A stretch of DNA of 5,083 bases, taken from assembly GCA_016199325.1 (NCBI GenBank), contig JACQGW010000433.1, forward strand, positions 1 to 5,083. Direction: 5' to 3'. The notes under the pieces were generated by a model. It made no database searches. It was not told where the DNA came from and saw only the letters and a list, made by a program, of their open reading frames with translations. The translations under genes and the position numbers were made by a program. Position 1 is the first letter of the stretch, and every line of letters begins with the position of its first letter. Positions 1 through 5,083 of the stretch are shown here, in pieces. The stretch is from Chloroflexota bacterium (GTDB taxonomy: Bacteria > Chloroflexota > Dehalococcoidia > JACQGW01).

Positions 1-94
1 GCTCAACCACCAGCCGCTGCCCTTCGGCCAGTTCTTCCCGGAACCCTGGCCACTCCTGTCGGACCTGCCAGCTCCGTCTGTCGCCTATCATCAT
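1..94 (-). CDS. Possible 5' end of a leftward gene, cut by the window edge
   Basis: On the minus strand, ATG ATG at 94-89 opens a frame that runs off the left edge after about 31 codons. It reads MMIGDRRSWQVRQEWPGF and continues REELAEGQRLVE. Codon third positions are mostly G or C, and the peptide is amphipathic and plausible as protein. The pattern of a WQV start followed by F..ELAEGQRLVV-like residues recalls the N-terminus of Phd/YefM-type antitoxins, but this is inference from a very short fragment. No good Shine-Dalgarno lies upstream of the ATG pair (the nearest purine run, GGGGTAGG, is too distant). If real, it would be transcribed divergently from the kinase remnant with about 38 bp between them. 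It could equally be a chance open frame. Confidence 0.25.
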   Translation of the reverse strand, partial: MMIGDRRSWQVRQEWPGFREELAEGQRLVVE

Positions 95-132
95 GCCAAC
101 TCGCGCAAGAAACCTACCCCATAAAGCGGAGC

Positions 133-1314
133 GTGGGGACCCTCTACCTGGGAAACAAGCTGGGGGCGGAGGCGTTTACGGAGGAGGACCAGTGGGCGAT
201 CGATCTGCTGGCCGCCCACGCCGGCGTGGCTCTCCACCGCGCGCGACTCCAATACATCCTGGAGAGCGCCCCCCACAGCATGGTCGTGGTGGAGGCGGAG
301 ACGGAGCATCTGATGCTCAACGCCCAGGCCGTCGATCTCTTCGGTCGCCGCCTGGCCCCGGAGGCCGGGCCGGCCCAGCTCGTCGGCGCCATCTGCCGTC
401 CGGACGGCCGGCCACTGCCTCTGGAAGAGTTTCCCTCCACCCGGGTGCAGCACGGGCAGGCCATCCGCGACGAGGAGCTGCTGATCGTGCGGCCTGACGG
501 CGGGCGCGTCCCCGTGCTGGTCAGCGCCGCGCCGGTCCGCAGCCCATGGCTAGGCCACGCGGCGGATGTGGTGATGGTCTTCCAGGACATCTCCTTGTTG
601 AAGGAACTGGAGCGGCTGCGGGAGGAGTGGACCTTCATCATCGCCCATGATCTGCGGCAACCTATCACCGTCATCGCCGGCCACGCCGCCAGGCTCCAGC
701 GCCTCATCCAGCAGTACGCTCGCACCGAGCAGGAGGTCAGGGCCGTCGAGCACATCCGGGCCGCTGCGGGCAGCCTGAACCGGATGATCGGCGACCTGCT
801 GGATGCCTCGCGCATCGAGACGCGCCGGCTGGCTCTGGAGCGGCAGCGGGTAGACCTGCGGGCGCTGATCTGCCAGGTGGTCGAGCGGCTGCAGCAGGTG
901 ACGCGAGGCCATCCTGTGCGGGTGGAGGTCGAGGAAACGATCCCGCCGGTTGAGGCCGACCCGACGCGGATCGAGCAGGTGCTGGGCAACCTGCTCTCCA
1001 ACGCTGCCAACTACGGCTACCCGGAGACCGAGATCCGGGTGGAGGTGGGCTGCCGGGACGGGCAGGTGGAGGTGGCCGTGACCAATCGGGGGGAAGGCAT
1101 CCCGGCCGAGGAGCTCCCCCACCTGTTCACCCGCTTCTACCGGGCAGAACAGTCCAGGCGCAGGCGGGACGTCGGCCTGGGGCTGGGGCTGTACCTCAGC
1201 AAGGGGCTGGTGGAGGCCCACGGCGGGCGGATATGGGCCGAGAGCACGCCCGGCGAGATCACCACCTTCCGCTTCCGCCTCCCAGCCGCCGAGGGACCGG
1301 GTGACCGATATTAG
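133..1314 (+). CDS. Sensor histidine kinase (GAF remnant-PAS-HisKA-HATPase_c), probably 5'-truncated
   Basis: This is a cytoplasmic two-component sensor kinase that would autophosphorylate on histidine and pass the phosphate to an unidentified response regulator. Numbering from the GTG at 133, residues 1-40 match only the last strand and helix of a GAF domain (GTLYLGNK, then FTEEDQWAIDLLAAHAGVAL). A PAS domain covers about 43-152 and ends in VFQDIS. HisKA covers about 160-230 with H-box AHDLRQP and phospho-acceptor His172. HATPase_c covers about 275-385: N-box NLLSNAANYG, G1 box NRGEGIP (Asn318 where Asp is usual), F-box LFTRFYRAEQ and G2 box VGLGLGL. No membrane segment is visible. The start is uncertain: the frame stays open to the window edge, but residues upstream of 133 do not look like GAF, and the GTG has no usable Shine-Dalgarno. 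It is therefore either 5'-truncated or starts outside the window. It converges on the YceI-like gene. Kinase identity is very secure; the N-terminus is not. Confidence 0.9.
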   Translation: MGTLYLGNKLGAEAFTEEDQWAIDLLAAHAGVALHRARLQYILESAPHSMVVVEAETEHLMLNAQAVDLFGRRLAPEAGPAQLVGAICRPDGRPLPLEEFPSTRVQHGQAIRDEELLIVRPDGGRVPVLVSAAPVRSPWLGHAADVVMVFQDISLLKELERLREEWTFIIAHDLRQPITVIAGHAARLQRLIQQYARTEQEVRAVEHIRAAAGSLNRMIGDLLDASRIETRRLALERQRVDLRALICQVVERLQQVTRGHPVRVEVEETIPPVEADPTRIEQVLGNLLSNAANYGYPETEIRVEVGCRDGQVEVAVTNRGEGIPAEELPHLFTRFYRAEQSRRRRDVGLGLGLYLSKGLVEAHGGRIWAESTPGEITTFRFRLPAAEGPGDRY

Positions 1315-1331
1315 GCCTGGTACTCCCTGCA

Positions 1332-1415
1332 TCACCGAGGAAGCGCACTCACGTGCGCACTACGAACGACGGCGCTGGTTCGTAGTGCGCACGTCAGTGC
1401 GTCGTTCCCCGGTGA
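1332..1415. repeat. Long imperfect palindrome between convergent genes
   Basis: The inner arms are 24 nt each (1344-1367 and 1378-1401). They are complementary except for one C-C mismatch (1350/1395) and enclose a 10-nt loop (1368-1377). The outer arms are 11 nt each (1332-1342 and 1405-1415, TCACCGAGGAA against TTCCCCGGTGA) with one mismatch, separated from the inner stem by 1 nt on the left and 3 nt on the right. The whole element starts 17 nt after the kinase stop and ends 9 nt before the YceI-gene stop, where a two-way terminator would sit. No T-tract follows the stem on either strand, so intrinsic termination is not clearly supported. A mobile palindromic repeat (REP- or MITE-like) is the alternative. 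Confidence 0.85.
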
Positions 1416-1424
1416 CCTAAGGAA

Positions 1425-1952
1425 TCAGGCCTTCAGGAATGCCTCGACGTCGAGCGTGATCTTGACGTCGTCGCCGACCAGCCAGCCGCCGGCCTCCAGA
1501 GGAACGTTCCAGACCAGCCCGAAGTCCTGTCGGCTGATCGCCGTCTGGGCGGTGAAGCCGGCGCGTACGCCGCCCCACGGGTCCTTGGCCTTGCCGGCCA
1601 CTTCCGCGTCCAGCGCCACTTCCCGGGTCGTGCCGCGGATCGTCAGGTCGCCGACGACGCGGTAGCGGTCGGAGCCGCCGCTCTTCTCGACGCGCGTGCT
1701 CTTGAAGGTGATCGACGGGTGGTTCTCGACGTCGAAGAAATCCGCCGAGCGCAGGTGCGCGTCCCGCTTGGGGTCGCGGGTGTCGATGGTGGCGACGTCG
1801 ATGGCGACGTCTACGCTGGACCGCGCCGGGTTCGCCTCGTCGAGCTCGAGAGTGCCCTGGACCGTCTGGAAATGCCCGCGCACGGTCGCGACCATCATGT
1901 GCTTCACGGCGAATTGGGCGGTGGTATGGCTCGGATCAATTTCCCAGGTCAT
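1425..1952 (-). CDS. YceI-family lipid/isoprenoid-binding protein (cytoplasmic form)
   Basis: YceI-like proteins form a lipocalin-like beta-barrel that binds isoprenoid or other amphiphilic molecules; the cellular role of most members is unsettled. The 175-residue product spans the whole family domain. Family signatures, numbered from the ATG at 1952: IDPSHTTAQFAVKHMM (5-20) with VRGHF (24-28), AHLRSADFFDVENHPSITFKS in the middle (65-85), GDLTIRGTTREV (101-112), RQDFGLVWN (141-149) and VGDDVKITLDVEAF (159-172). There is no signal peptide, so a cytoplasmic location is likely, unlike the periplasmic E. coli YceI. The start is fixed by AGGAGG at 1959-1964, six bases upstream of the ATG; an in-frame TTG at 1967 lies upstream of this site and is rejected. 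It is divergent from the HxlR-type regulator gene, which probably controls it, and convergent with the kinase gene. Confidence 0.93.
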   Translation of the reverse strand: MTWEIDPSHTTAQFAVKHMMVATVRGHFQTVQGTLELDEANPARSSVDVAIDVATIDTRDPKRDAHLRSADFFDVENHPSITFKSTRVEKSGGSDRYRVVGDLTIRGTTREVALDAEVAGKAKDPWGGVRAGFTAQTAISRQDFGLVWNVPLEAGGWLVGDDVKITLDVEAFLKA

Positions 1953-2020
1953 ATCATTCCTCCTCAATGTGTCCTGACCGGAGCGGCAGGGGGCCGCCCG
2001 GCGGCTTTCAAATGCGAACT

Positions 2021-2042
2021 ATAGTTACTATGATTACCATAG
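2021..2042. promoter_or_regulatory. Candidate operator: overlapping inverted repeats
   Basis: Two perfect inverted repeats overlap here: ATAGT-T-ACTAT (2021-2031) and CTATG-ATTAC-CATAG (2028-2042). The adjoining ACTATAGT (2018-2025) is also a palindrome. The TACTAT/ATAG half-sites resemble, as far as I recall, the TACTAT...TAGTA operators bound by the HxlR-family repressor YodB, although the spacing differs. The site overlaps the likely leftward promoter, where a repressor of the yceI-like gene would bind. Binding is inferred from position and symmetry only. Confidence 0.45.
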
Positions 2043-2058
2043 CTCGTGGGCATACCTT

Positions 2059-2072
2059 AGCATGAGCATGCT
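2059..2072. promoter_or_regulatory. Candidate second operator, 6-2-6 inverted repeat
   Basis: AGCATG-AG-CATGCT is a perfect inverted repeat with a 2-nt spacer; its first 12 bases can also be read as AGCATG twice in tandem. It touches the predicted -35 position of the rightward promoter, so binding here could autoregulate the HxlR-type gene. Its sequence differs from the inverted repeats at 2021-2042, so the same protein may not bind both. Confidence 0.3.
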
Positions 2073-2099
2073 TCAAAGTCAAGGCCCTTGTGCTATACT
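2072..2099 (+). promoter_or_regulatory. Probable promoter of the hxlR-like gene (extended -10)
   Basis: TGCTATACT at 2091-2099 is an extended -10 element (TGn plus TATACT, five of six to consensus). The -35 is weak: TTCAAA at 2072-2077, 16 bp upstream, matches four of six. Transcription would begin near 2106, giving a leader of about 18 nt that includes the ribosome binding site. A weak -35 with an extended -10 is a common sigma-70-type combination. Confidence 0.55.
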
Positions 2100-2109
2100 T
2101 TTCGTAGCT

Positions 2110-2120
2110 AGGAGGTGATC
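2110..2120 (+). promoter_or_regulatory. Extended Shine-Dalgarno deciding the hxlR-like start
   Basis: AGGAGGTGATC is an 11-base complement of the usual bacterial 16S rRNA 3' end. Its AGGAGG core lies 8 nt before the ATG at 2124. This selects that ATG and excludes the in-frame GTG at 2115, which overlaps the site itself. Confidence 0.8.
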
Positions 2121-2123
2121 GCG

Positions 2124-2456
2124 ATGTCCGCCGAACCGATCTGCCCGGTCGCCGAGGCCGCTCGACTCCTGGGCGACAAGTGGACGCTGATGATCCTCCG
2201 GGACCTGGCCGAAGGACCGCGGCGCTTCTCTGAGCTGGCCCGCTCGGCCACCGGCATCAGTCCAAGCATGCTGACCGCGCGCCTCAAAGAGCTGGAGGAG
2301 CGCGGCATCGCAACGCGCACGAGCTACCACGAGATTCCGCCGCGCGTCGAGTACGAGCTCACCCAGAAGGGCCACGATGCCCTCCCCGTCGTCGAGGCGC
2401 TCCGCGCCTACGGCGCCCGCTGGCTCGTACCTGAGGGAGCGGTCGTCGACCACTAG
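2124..2456 (+). CDS. HxlR/DUF24-family winged-helix transcriptional regulator
   Basis: The product is a 110-residue DNA-binding regulator of the usual size for the family. Family features, numbered from the ATG at 2124: an N-terminal CPV motif with Cys7, GDKWTLMILRDL (17-28), the helix-turn-helix region RFSELARSATGISPSMLTAR (34-53) running into LKELEERGI, the wing IPPRVEYELTQKG (71-83) and a C-terminal dimerisation helix to about residue 100. Cys7 is the only cysteine. In YodB and related family members the conserved N-terminal cysteine senses quinones, diamide or other electrophiles, so a thiol-based switch is plausible here but inferred. The gene is divergent from the yceI-like gene and likely controls it and itself. 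It ends 9 nt before the CGCAGAG inverted repeat and is convergent with mutS. Confidence 0.93.
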   Translation: MSAEPICPVAEAARLLGDKWTLMILRDLAEGPRRFSELARSATGISPSMLTARLKELEERGIATRTSYHEIPPRVEYELTQKGHDALPVVEALRAYGARWLVPEGAVVDH

Positions 2457-2465
2457 AGCGAGCGA

Positions 2466-2566
2466 AACCGCAGAGGCGCAGAGAACGCAGAGAAGATCGC
2501 AGAGCAACGGCGGTATTGTTCGTCTGTTCTTTGCGCCGTCTCTGCGTCCTCTGCGTCTCTGCGGTT
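2466..2566. repeat. Inverted repeat built from CGCAGAG heptamers, between convergent genes
   Basis: The 28-nt arms at 2466-2493 and 2539-2566 are complementary except for two mismatches and enclose a 45-nt loop. The left side carries CGCAGAG four times (2469-2475, 2477-2483, 2486-2492, 2498-2504). The right side carries CTCTGCG three times (2540-2546, 2549-2555, 2557-2563). Spacing within an arm is mostly 8-9 nt. I recognise this as a type of intergenic repeat found in many unrelated bacterial genomes. It lies 9 nt after the hxlR-like stop and 17 nt from the mutS stop. A T-rich end (GTTTTCC at 2568-2574) follows on the plus strand, so rightward termination is possible. Confidence 0.85.
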
Positions 2567-2583
2567 CGTTTTCCTAGGTGTTC

Positions 2584-5046
2584 TCAGCCGTTCCGCCGAC
2601 CGCCGGCGCGGGCAGGCTTGGGCCCGCTCCGCGTTCTGCGGTGGCCGAGGCCGGCCAGGAGCTGCTCCTGGGCGCTGATCGAGAGCGGCTCGACGACTGC
2701 CAGCACCTCGCGGGCGCGCGTGAGGAGCTCCTCCGGCACGCCGGCCATCCGCGCCACCTCGATCCCGTAGCTCCGGCTGGCGGCCCCCGGCAGGATGCGG
2801 TGGGTGAAGTGCAGCTCGCCGCCTTCATCGCTGCCCATGCTCACCGTTGCCTGGACGTTGGCCACCGCAGGCACCCGATCGGCCAGCGCGGCGAGCTCGT
2901 GGTAGTGGGTCGCGAACACGGCGCGCGGTCGGGCCGGGCCGGTCACCAGATACTCGGCCACCGCCCAGGCCAGCGCCATTCCGTCGTGGGTCGAGGTCCC
3001 GCGGCCGACCTCGTCGAAGAGCACCAGGCTCCGGTCGGTCGCCTGCCGCAGAATCGCGGCCGTCTCGACCATTTCGACCATGAACGTCGAACGGCCGGCG
3101 GCCGTATCGTCGGTCGCTCCCATTCGGCCGAAGACGCGATCGACCAGCCCGATCCGGGCCCGGCGCGCCGGCACGAAGCTGCCGAGCTGCGCCAGCAGCG
3201 CGGTGAGCGCGACCTGCCGCATGTAGCTGCTCTTGCCCGACATGTTCGGGCCGGTGAGCACCAGCAGGCGCGGACCGTCGCCGCCCAGACGGACGTCGTT
3301 CGCCACGCACGCCGCCCCGAGCAGTCGCTCCAGGACCGGGTGGCGGCCGCCGTCGATCTCGACGGCGCCGCTCTCGTCGACCTGCGGGCAGACCCACGCG
3401 CGTTCGGCGGCGACCAGCGCCAGGCTGCGGAGGGCGTCGGCGGCGGCGAGAAAGCGACCGAGCGTTCGCAGTGGCACCGCATAGGCGCGGAGCCGTTCGC
3501 GGAGCTCGCCCAGTACAACGCGCGCTCGCCCGGCTAGCCCGGCCTCCAGCTCGGCCACGCGCGCGGCGTGGGCGTCGAGCACGGCCGTGCTGTAGCGTTC
3601 GACCTTCGCCAGGCCGCCGCGGCGGATCCAGTCCGCCGGCACCCGGGTGTTCACCGGCACTTCGAGGAAGAAGCCCTGCGCCGAGTTGCGGTCCAGCCGG
3701 GTCTTCTCCAGCCCCGGCGTCGCCCGCAGCCTGGCGAGGTGTTGCCGTGCCGACGCCTCGGCCGCCGCCAGCTCGCCGGCCAGCGCGTCGTACCTCGGGT
3801 CGAAGCCCTCCCGCAGCTTCCGCCCCTCTTCGCCGAACGCCCGGAGCGCCAGTTCGGCGAGCTCGACCAGCTCCGGCGAAAGCGGCCCCAGTTGCCGCAG
3901 GAAGCGAGAGCGGCAGCCCGCCGTCAGCGAGGTCAGCTTCGGAAGCTCGCGAAGAGCCGTGCCCAGCGCCCGGACCTCCTCGGGGGCCGCCCGAGCGGCG
4001 GCCAGTCGGCCCGCTGCCCGGTCCAGGTCCGGCAGGGCCTGGAGCACGGGCACCAGCGCCCGGCGGAGGTCGTCGTTCTCCAGCAGCTCGGCCAGAATGC
4101 GCTGGCGCGTGCCGATCTTGCCGAGGTCCCGCAGCGGGCGCGTCACCCACTCCCGCAGCATGCGCCGCCCCATGCCGCTCACCGTCCGGTCGAGCGCCCA
4201 GAAGAGCGATCCCTCAGATGCTCCCTGCGCCGTCTCGGTCAGCTCCAGGTGGCGTTGGGTGGCCGCGTCGAGCACCATAGCGTCCTCGGCGTCGGCGACC
4301 GTCACGCCCTCGAAGGGGAGCGTCTCGTCGGCCCGCTGCGCGCCGCGCAGGTAGCCGAGGACGGCGCCGGCGGCTGCGGCGGCCCGCGGCAGCTCGGCCA
4401 GCGGGGTCGACGGAAAGCTCTGCCGGATGCGATCGGGGTCGAACTCGGCAGGGTCGAGCTCCGGTCCGACGTAGTCGGCGGCGAGTGCGGCCAGGGCGGC
4501 ATCACCCCGCGGTCGGAGCAGCTCGGCCGGCTTCAGGCGAGCCAGCTCCGCCGACGCCAGCTCGCGGTCGCACTCGGCCACCTGGAACTCGCCGGTCGAG
4601 ACGTCGGCCCAGGCCAGCCCGAAGGTCTCGCCCTCTCCCCAGAGCGCCGCCAGATAGTTTGGCCGGTCGTCTCGGAGCAGATGGGGGTCGCTGACGGTCC
4701 CCGGGGTCAGCGTGTGGGCAACCCGCCGCCCGCGGACGGGCCCCTCGTCGGCCTCGCCCTCCTCACAGACGGCGACTCGATACCCGCGCGCCAGCAGGCG
4801 GCCGAGGTAGCTGTCGAGGGCGTGGTGGGCAAAGCCGCACTGGGGCACCGGCTCGGCGGTCCCGCCCGACGGGCGGCTGCTGAGCTTCAGACCCAGCTCG
4901 TGCGCCAGCAGCTCGGCGTCGTCGAAGAACGCCTCGAAGAACGATCCGACGCGGAAGAGGATGACCACGCCGGGGTTCTCACGGCGCAGCTCCAGATACT
5001 GCGTGACCAGGTCCCCGTAGGTCGGCGCCGACGCCCGCTCTCTCAC
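2584..5046 (-). CDS. mutS: DNA mismatch repair protein MutS
   Basis: MutS recognises base mismatches and small loops, then uses ATP to recruit downstream repair factors. The 820-residue product is close to the usual length (about 850) and complete. Numbered from the GTG at 5046: mismatch-binding domain I at about 8-120 with GSFFE, placing the stacking Phe36 and Glu38 at the same numbers as in E. coli; a connector with TPGTV and ADVSTGEF; core/lever and clamp at about 260-560; Walker A GPNMSGKSS (599-607, Lys605); RSTFMVEM; Walker B LVLFDEVGRGTSTHDG (675-690, Asp678-Glu679); THYHEL (713-718); and the C-terminal helix-turn-helix region SYGIEVARMAGVP. QEQLL (793-797) resembles a beta-clamp binding motif. 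The GTG start is chosen from AGGAGG at 5054-5059, 7 nt upstream. The next in-frame GTG, at 5070, sits inside a tandem repeat without such a site. The gene faces the hxlR-like gene tail to tail; mutL is not in the window. Confidence 0.97.
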   Translation of the reverse strand: MRERASAPTYGDLVTQYLELRRENPGVVILFRVGSFFEAFFDDAELLAHELGLKLSSRPSGGTAEPVPQCGFAHHALDSYLGRLLARGYRVAVCEEGEADEGPVRGRRVAHTLTPGTVSDPHLLRDDRPNYLAALWGEGETFGLAWADVSTGEFQVAECDRELASAELARLKPAELLRPRGDAALAALAADYVGPELDPAEFDPDRIRQSFPSTPLAELPRAAAAAGAVLGYLRGAQRADETLPFEGVTVADAEDAMVLDAATQRHLELTETAQGASEGSLFWALDRTVSGMGRRMLREWVTRPLRDLGKIGTRQRILAELLENDDLRRALVPVLQALPDLDRAAGRLAAARAAPEEVRALGTALRELPKLTSLTAGCRSRFLRQLGPLSPELVELAELALRAFGEEGRKLREGFDPRYDALAGELAAAEASARQHLARLRATPGLEKTRLDRNSAQGFFLEVPVNTRVPADWIRRGGLAKVERYSTAVLDAHAARVAELEAGLAGRARVVLGELRERLRAYAVPLRTLGRFLAAADALRSLALVAAERAWVCPQVDESGAVEIDGGRHPVLERLLGAACVANDVRLGGDGPRLLVLTGPNMSGKSSYMRQVALTALLAQLGSFVPARRARIGLVDRVFGRMGATDDTAAGRSTFMVEMVETAAILRQATDRSLVLFDEVGRGTSTHDGMALAWAVAEYLVTGPARPRAVFATHYHELAALADRVPAVANVQATVSMGSDEGGELHFTHRILPGAASRSYGIEVARMAGVPEELLTRAREVLAVVEPLSISAQEQLLAGLGHRRTRSGPKPARAGGRRNG

Positions 5047-5053
5047 GCCATCG

Positions 5054-5059
5054 CCTCCT
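5054..5059 (-). promoter_or_regulatory. Shine-Dalgarno of mutS
   Basis: AGGAGG on the minus strand, 7 nt before the GTG at 5046, decides the start codon. An ATG at 5051-5049 lies between the two but reads ATG GCG TGA, so it cannot start MutS. Confidence 0.75.
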
Positions 5060-5062
5060 TCA

Positions 5063-5083
5063 GCCGTCACCCGTCACCCGTCA
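5063..5083 (-). repeat. Heptamer tandem repeat (TGACGGG) upstream of mutS
   Basis: Read on the minus strand from the window edge, TGACGGG occurs at 5083-5077 and 5076-5070, followed by a variant TGACGGC at 5069-5063. The array may continue beyond the window. It sits immediately before the mutS ribosome binding site, so it would lie in the mutS leader or promoter. Confidence 0.6.

Larger units (their letters stand above)
1953..2123. promoter_or_regulatory. Divergent promoter/operator region of the yceI-like and hxlR-like genes
   Basis: This 171-bp stretch between two divergent starts contains an AT-rich core (about 2007-2104) that stands out from the GC-rich surroundings. It must hold both promoters. 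On the leftward side only a weak -10 candidate, TATAGT (2023 to 2018 on the minus strand), is visible, without a good -35. GC-rich sequence at about 1981-2006 would lie in the yceI-like leader. Short inverted repeats in the core are listed separately. No riboswitch or small ORF was recognised. Confidence 0.7.

Noticed and set aside
144..1335. Long minus-strand open frames opposite the histidine kinase
   Set aside because: They are rich in Arg, Ser and Pro, lack recognisable domains and lie fully antisense to a gene with clear kinase motifs; high GC content removes stop codons by chance.
1953..1967. TTG start at 1967 for the yceI-like gene, adding five residues
   Set aside because: The added codons are the ribosome binding site itself (AGGAGG at 1959-1964); the ATG at 1952 has ideal spacing.
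2079..2507. Minus-strand frame antisense to the hxlR-like gene, beginning MLCDLLCVLCASAV
   Set aside because: Its N-terminus is a translation of the repeat and the remainder is antisense to a well-supported regulator gene.
2466..2566. CRISPR array
   Set aside because: The heptamers are only 1-5 nt apart, the two groups are in inverted orientation, and there are no spacer-sized unique sequences or cas genes.
2377..2770. Short open frames running through the CGCAGAG repeat (peptides such as TAEAQRTQRR and LCVLCVSAV)
   Set aside because: These are the familiar false translations of this repeat type and have no independent start signals.
2578..4354. Long plus-strand and alternative minus-strand open frames overlapping mutS
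   Set aside because: They have low-complexity Arg/Pro/Ala/Gly composition and no family motifs, while the mutS frame carries every expected motif in order.
5047..5070. GTG at 5070 as the mutS start, and a two-codon ATG GCG TGA mini-frame at 5051-5043
   Set aside because: The GTG at 5070 lies in the tandem repeat with no ribosome site, whereas the GTG at 5046 has AGGAGG 7 nt upstream and gives E. coli-like numbering of Phe36/Glu38. The mini-frame begins only 2 nt from the Shine-Dalgarno, so coupling is unlikely.

Overview
This 5,083-base window is GC-rich bacterial chromosome. It carries three complete genes, a fourth gene that looks 5'-truncated, and several well-formed inverted repeats between genes. 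The high GC content, the GAF-PAS-histidine kinase architecture and the CGCAGAG-type intergenic repeats would fit a Chloroflexota-like (for example Thermomicrobia-related) or similar high-GC environmental bacterium. That placement is an inference with low confidence, because no rRNA or other phylogenetic marker is present apart from MutS.

Layout. Positions 1-132 are ambiguous: a leftward reading frame may start at 94, and the rightward frame is open but does not look protein-like. Positions 133-1314 (+) encode a soluble sensor histidine kinase that keeps only the last strand and helix of a GAF domain, followed by complete PAS, HisKA and HATPase_c domains. A long imperfect palindrome (1332-1415) separates it from a convergent YceI-family lipid-binding protein gene (1425-1952, -). 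A 171-bp AT-rich divergent promoter region (1953-2123) with several short inverted repeats leads to a small HxlR/DUF24 winged-helix regulator (2124-2456, +). A second inverted repeat, built from CGCAGAG heptamers (2466-2566), separates that regulator from a convergent, complete mutS (2584-5046, -). The right edge holds a TGACGGG heptamer tandem repeat just upstream of mutS.

How the genes relate. The one clear functional pairing is the divergent yceI-like/hxlR-like pair. HxlR-family proteins often control the gene next to them, and this one has a single N-terminal cysteine in the place used for redox or electrophile sensing in relatives such as YodB. YceI proteins bind isoprenoid or amphiphilic lipids, so a quinone, lipid or electrophile response is a reasonable hypothesis. 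MutS is a housekeeping mismatch-repair protein and appears unconnected to its neighbours; mutL is not in the window. The kinase has no response regulator gene in the window.

I see no clear previously undescribed multi-gene system here. The items most worth checking are the two intergenic palindromes, the operator-like repeats in the divergent promoter, and the abrupt junction at the kinase 5' end. No tRNA, rRNA, CRISPR array or transposase gene was recognised.
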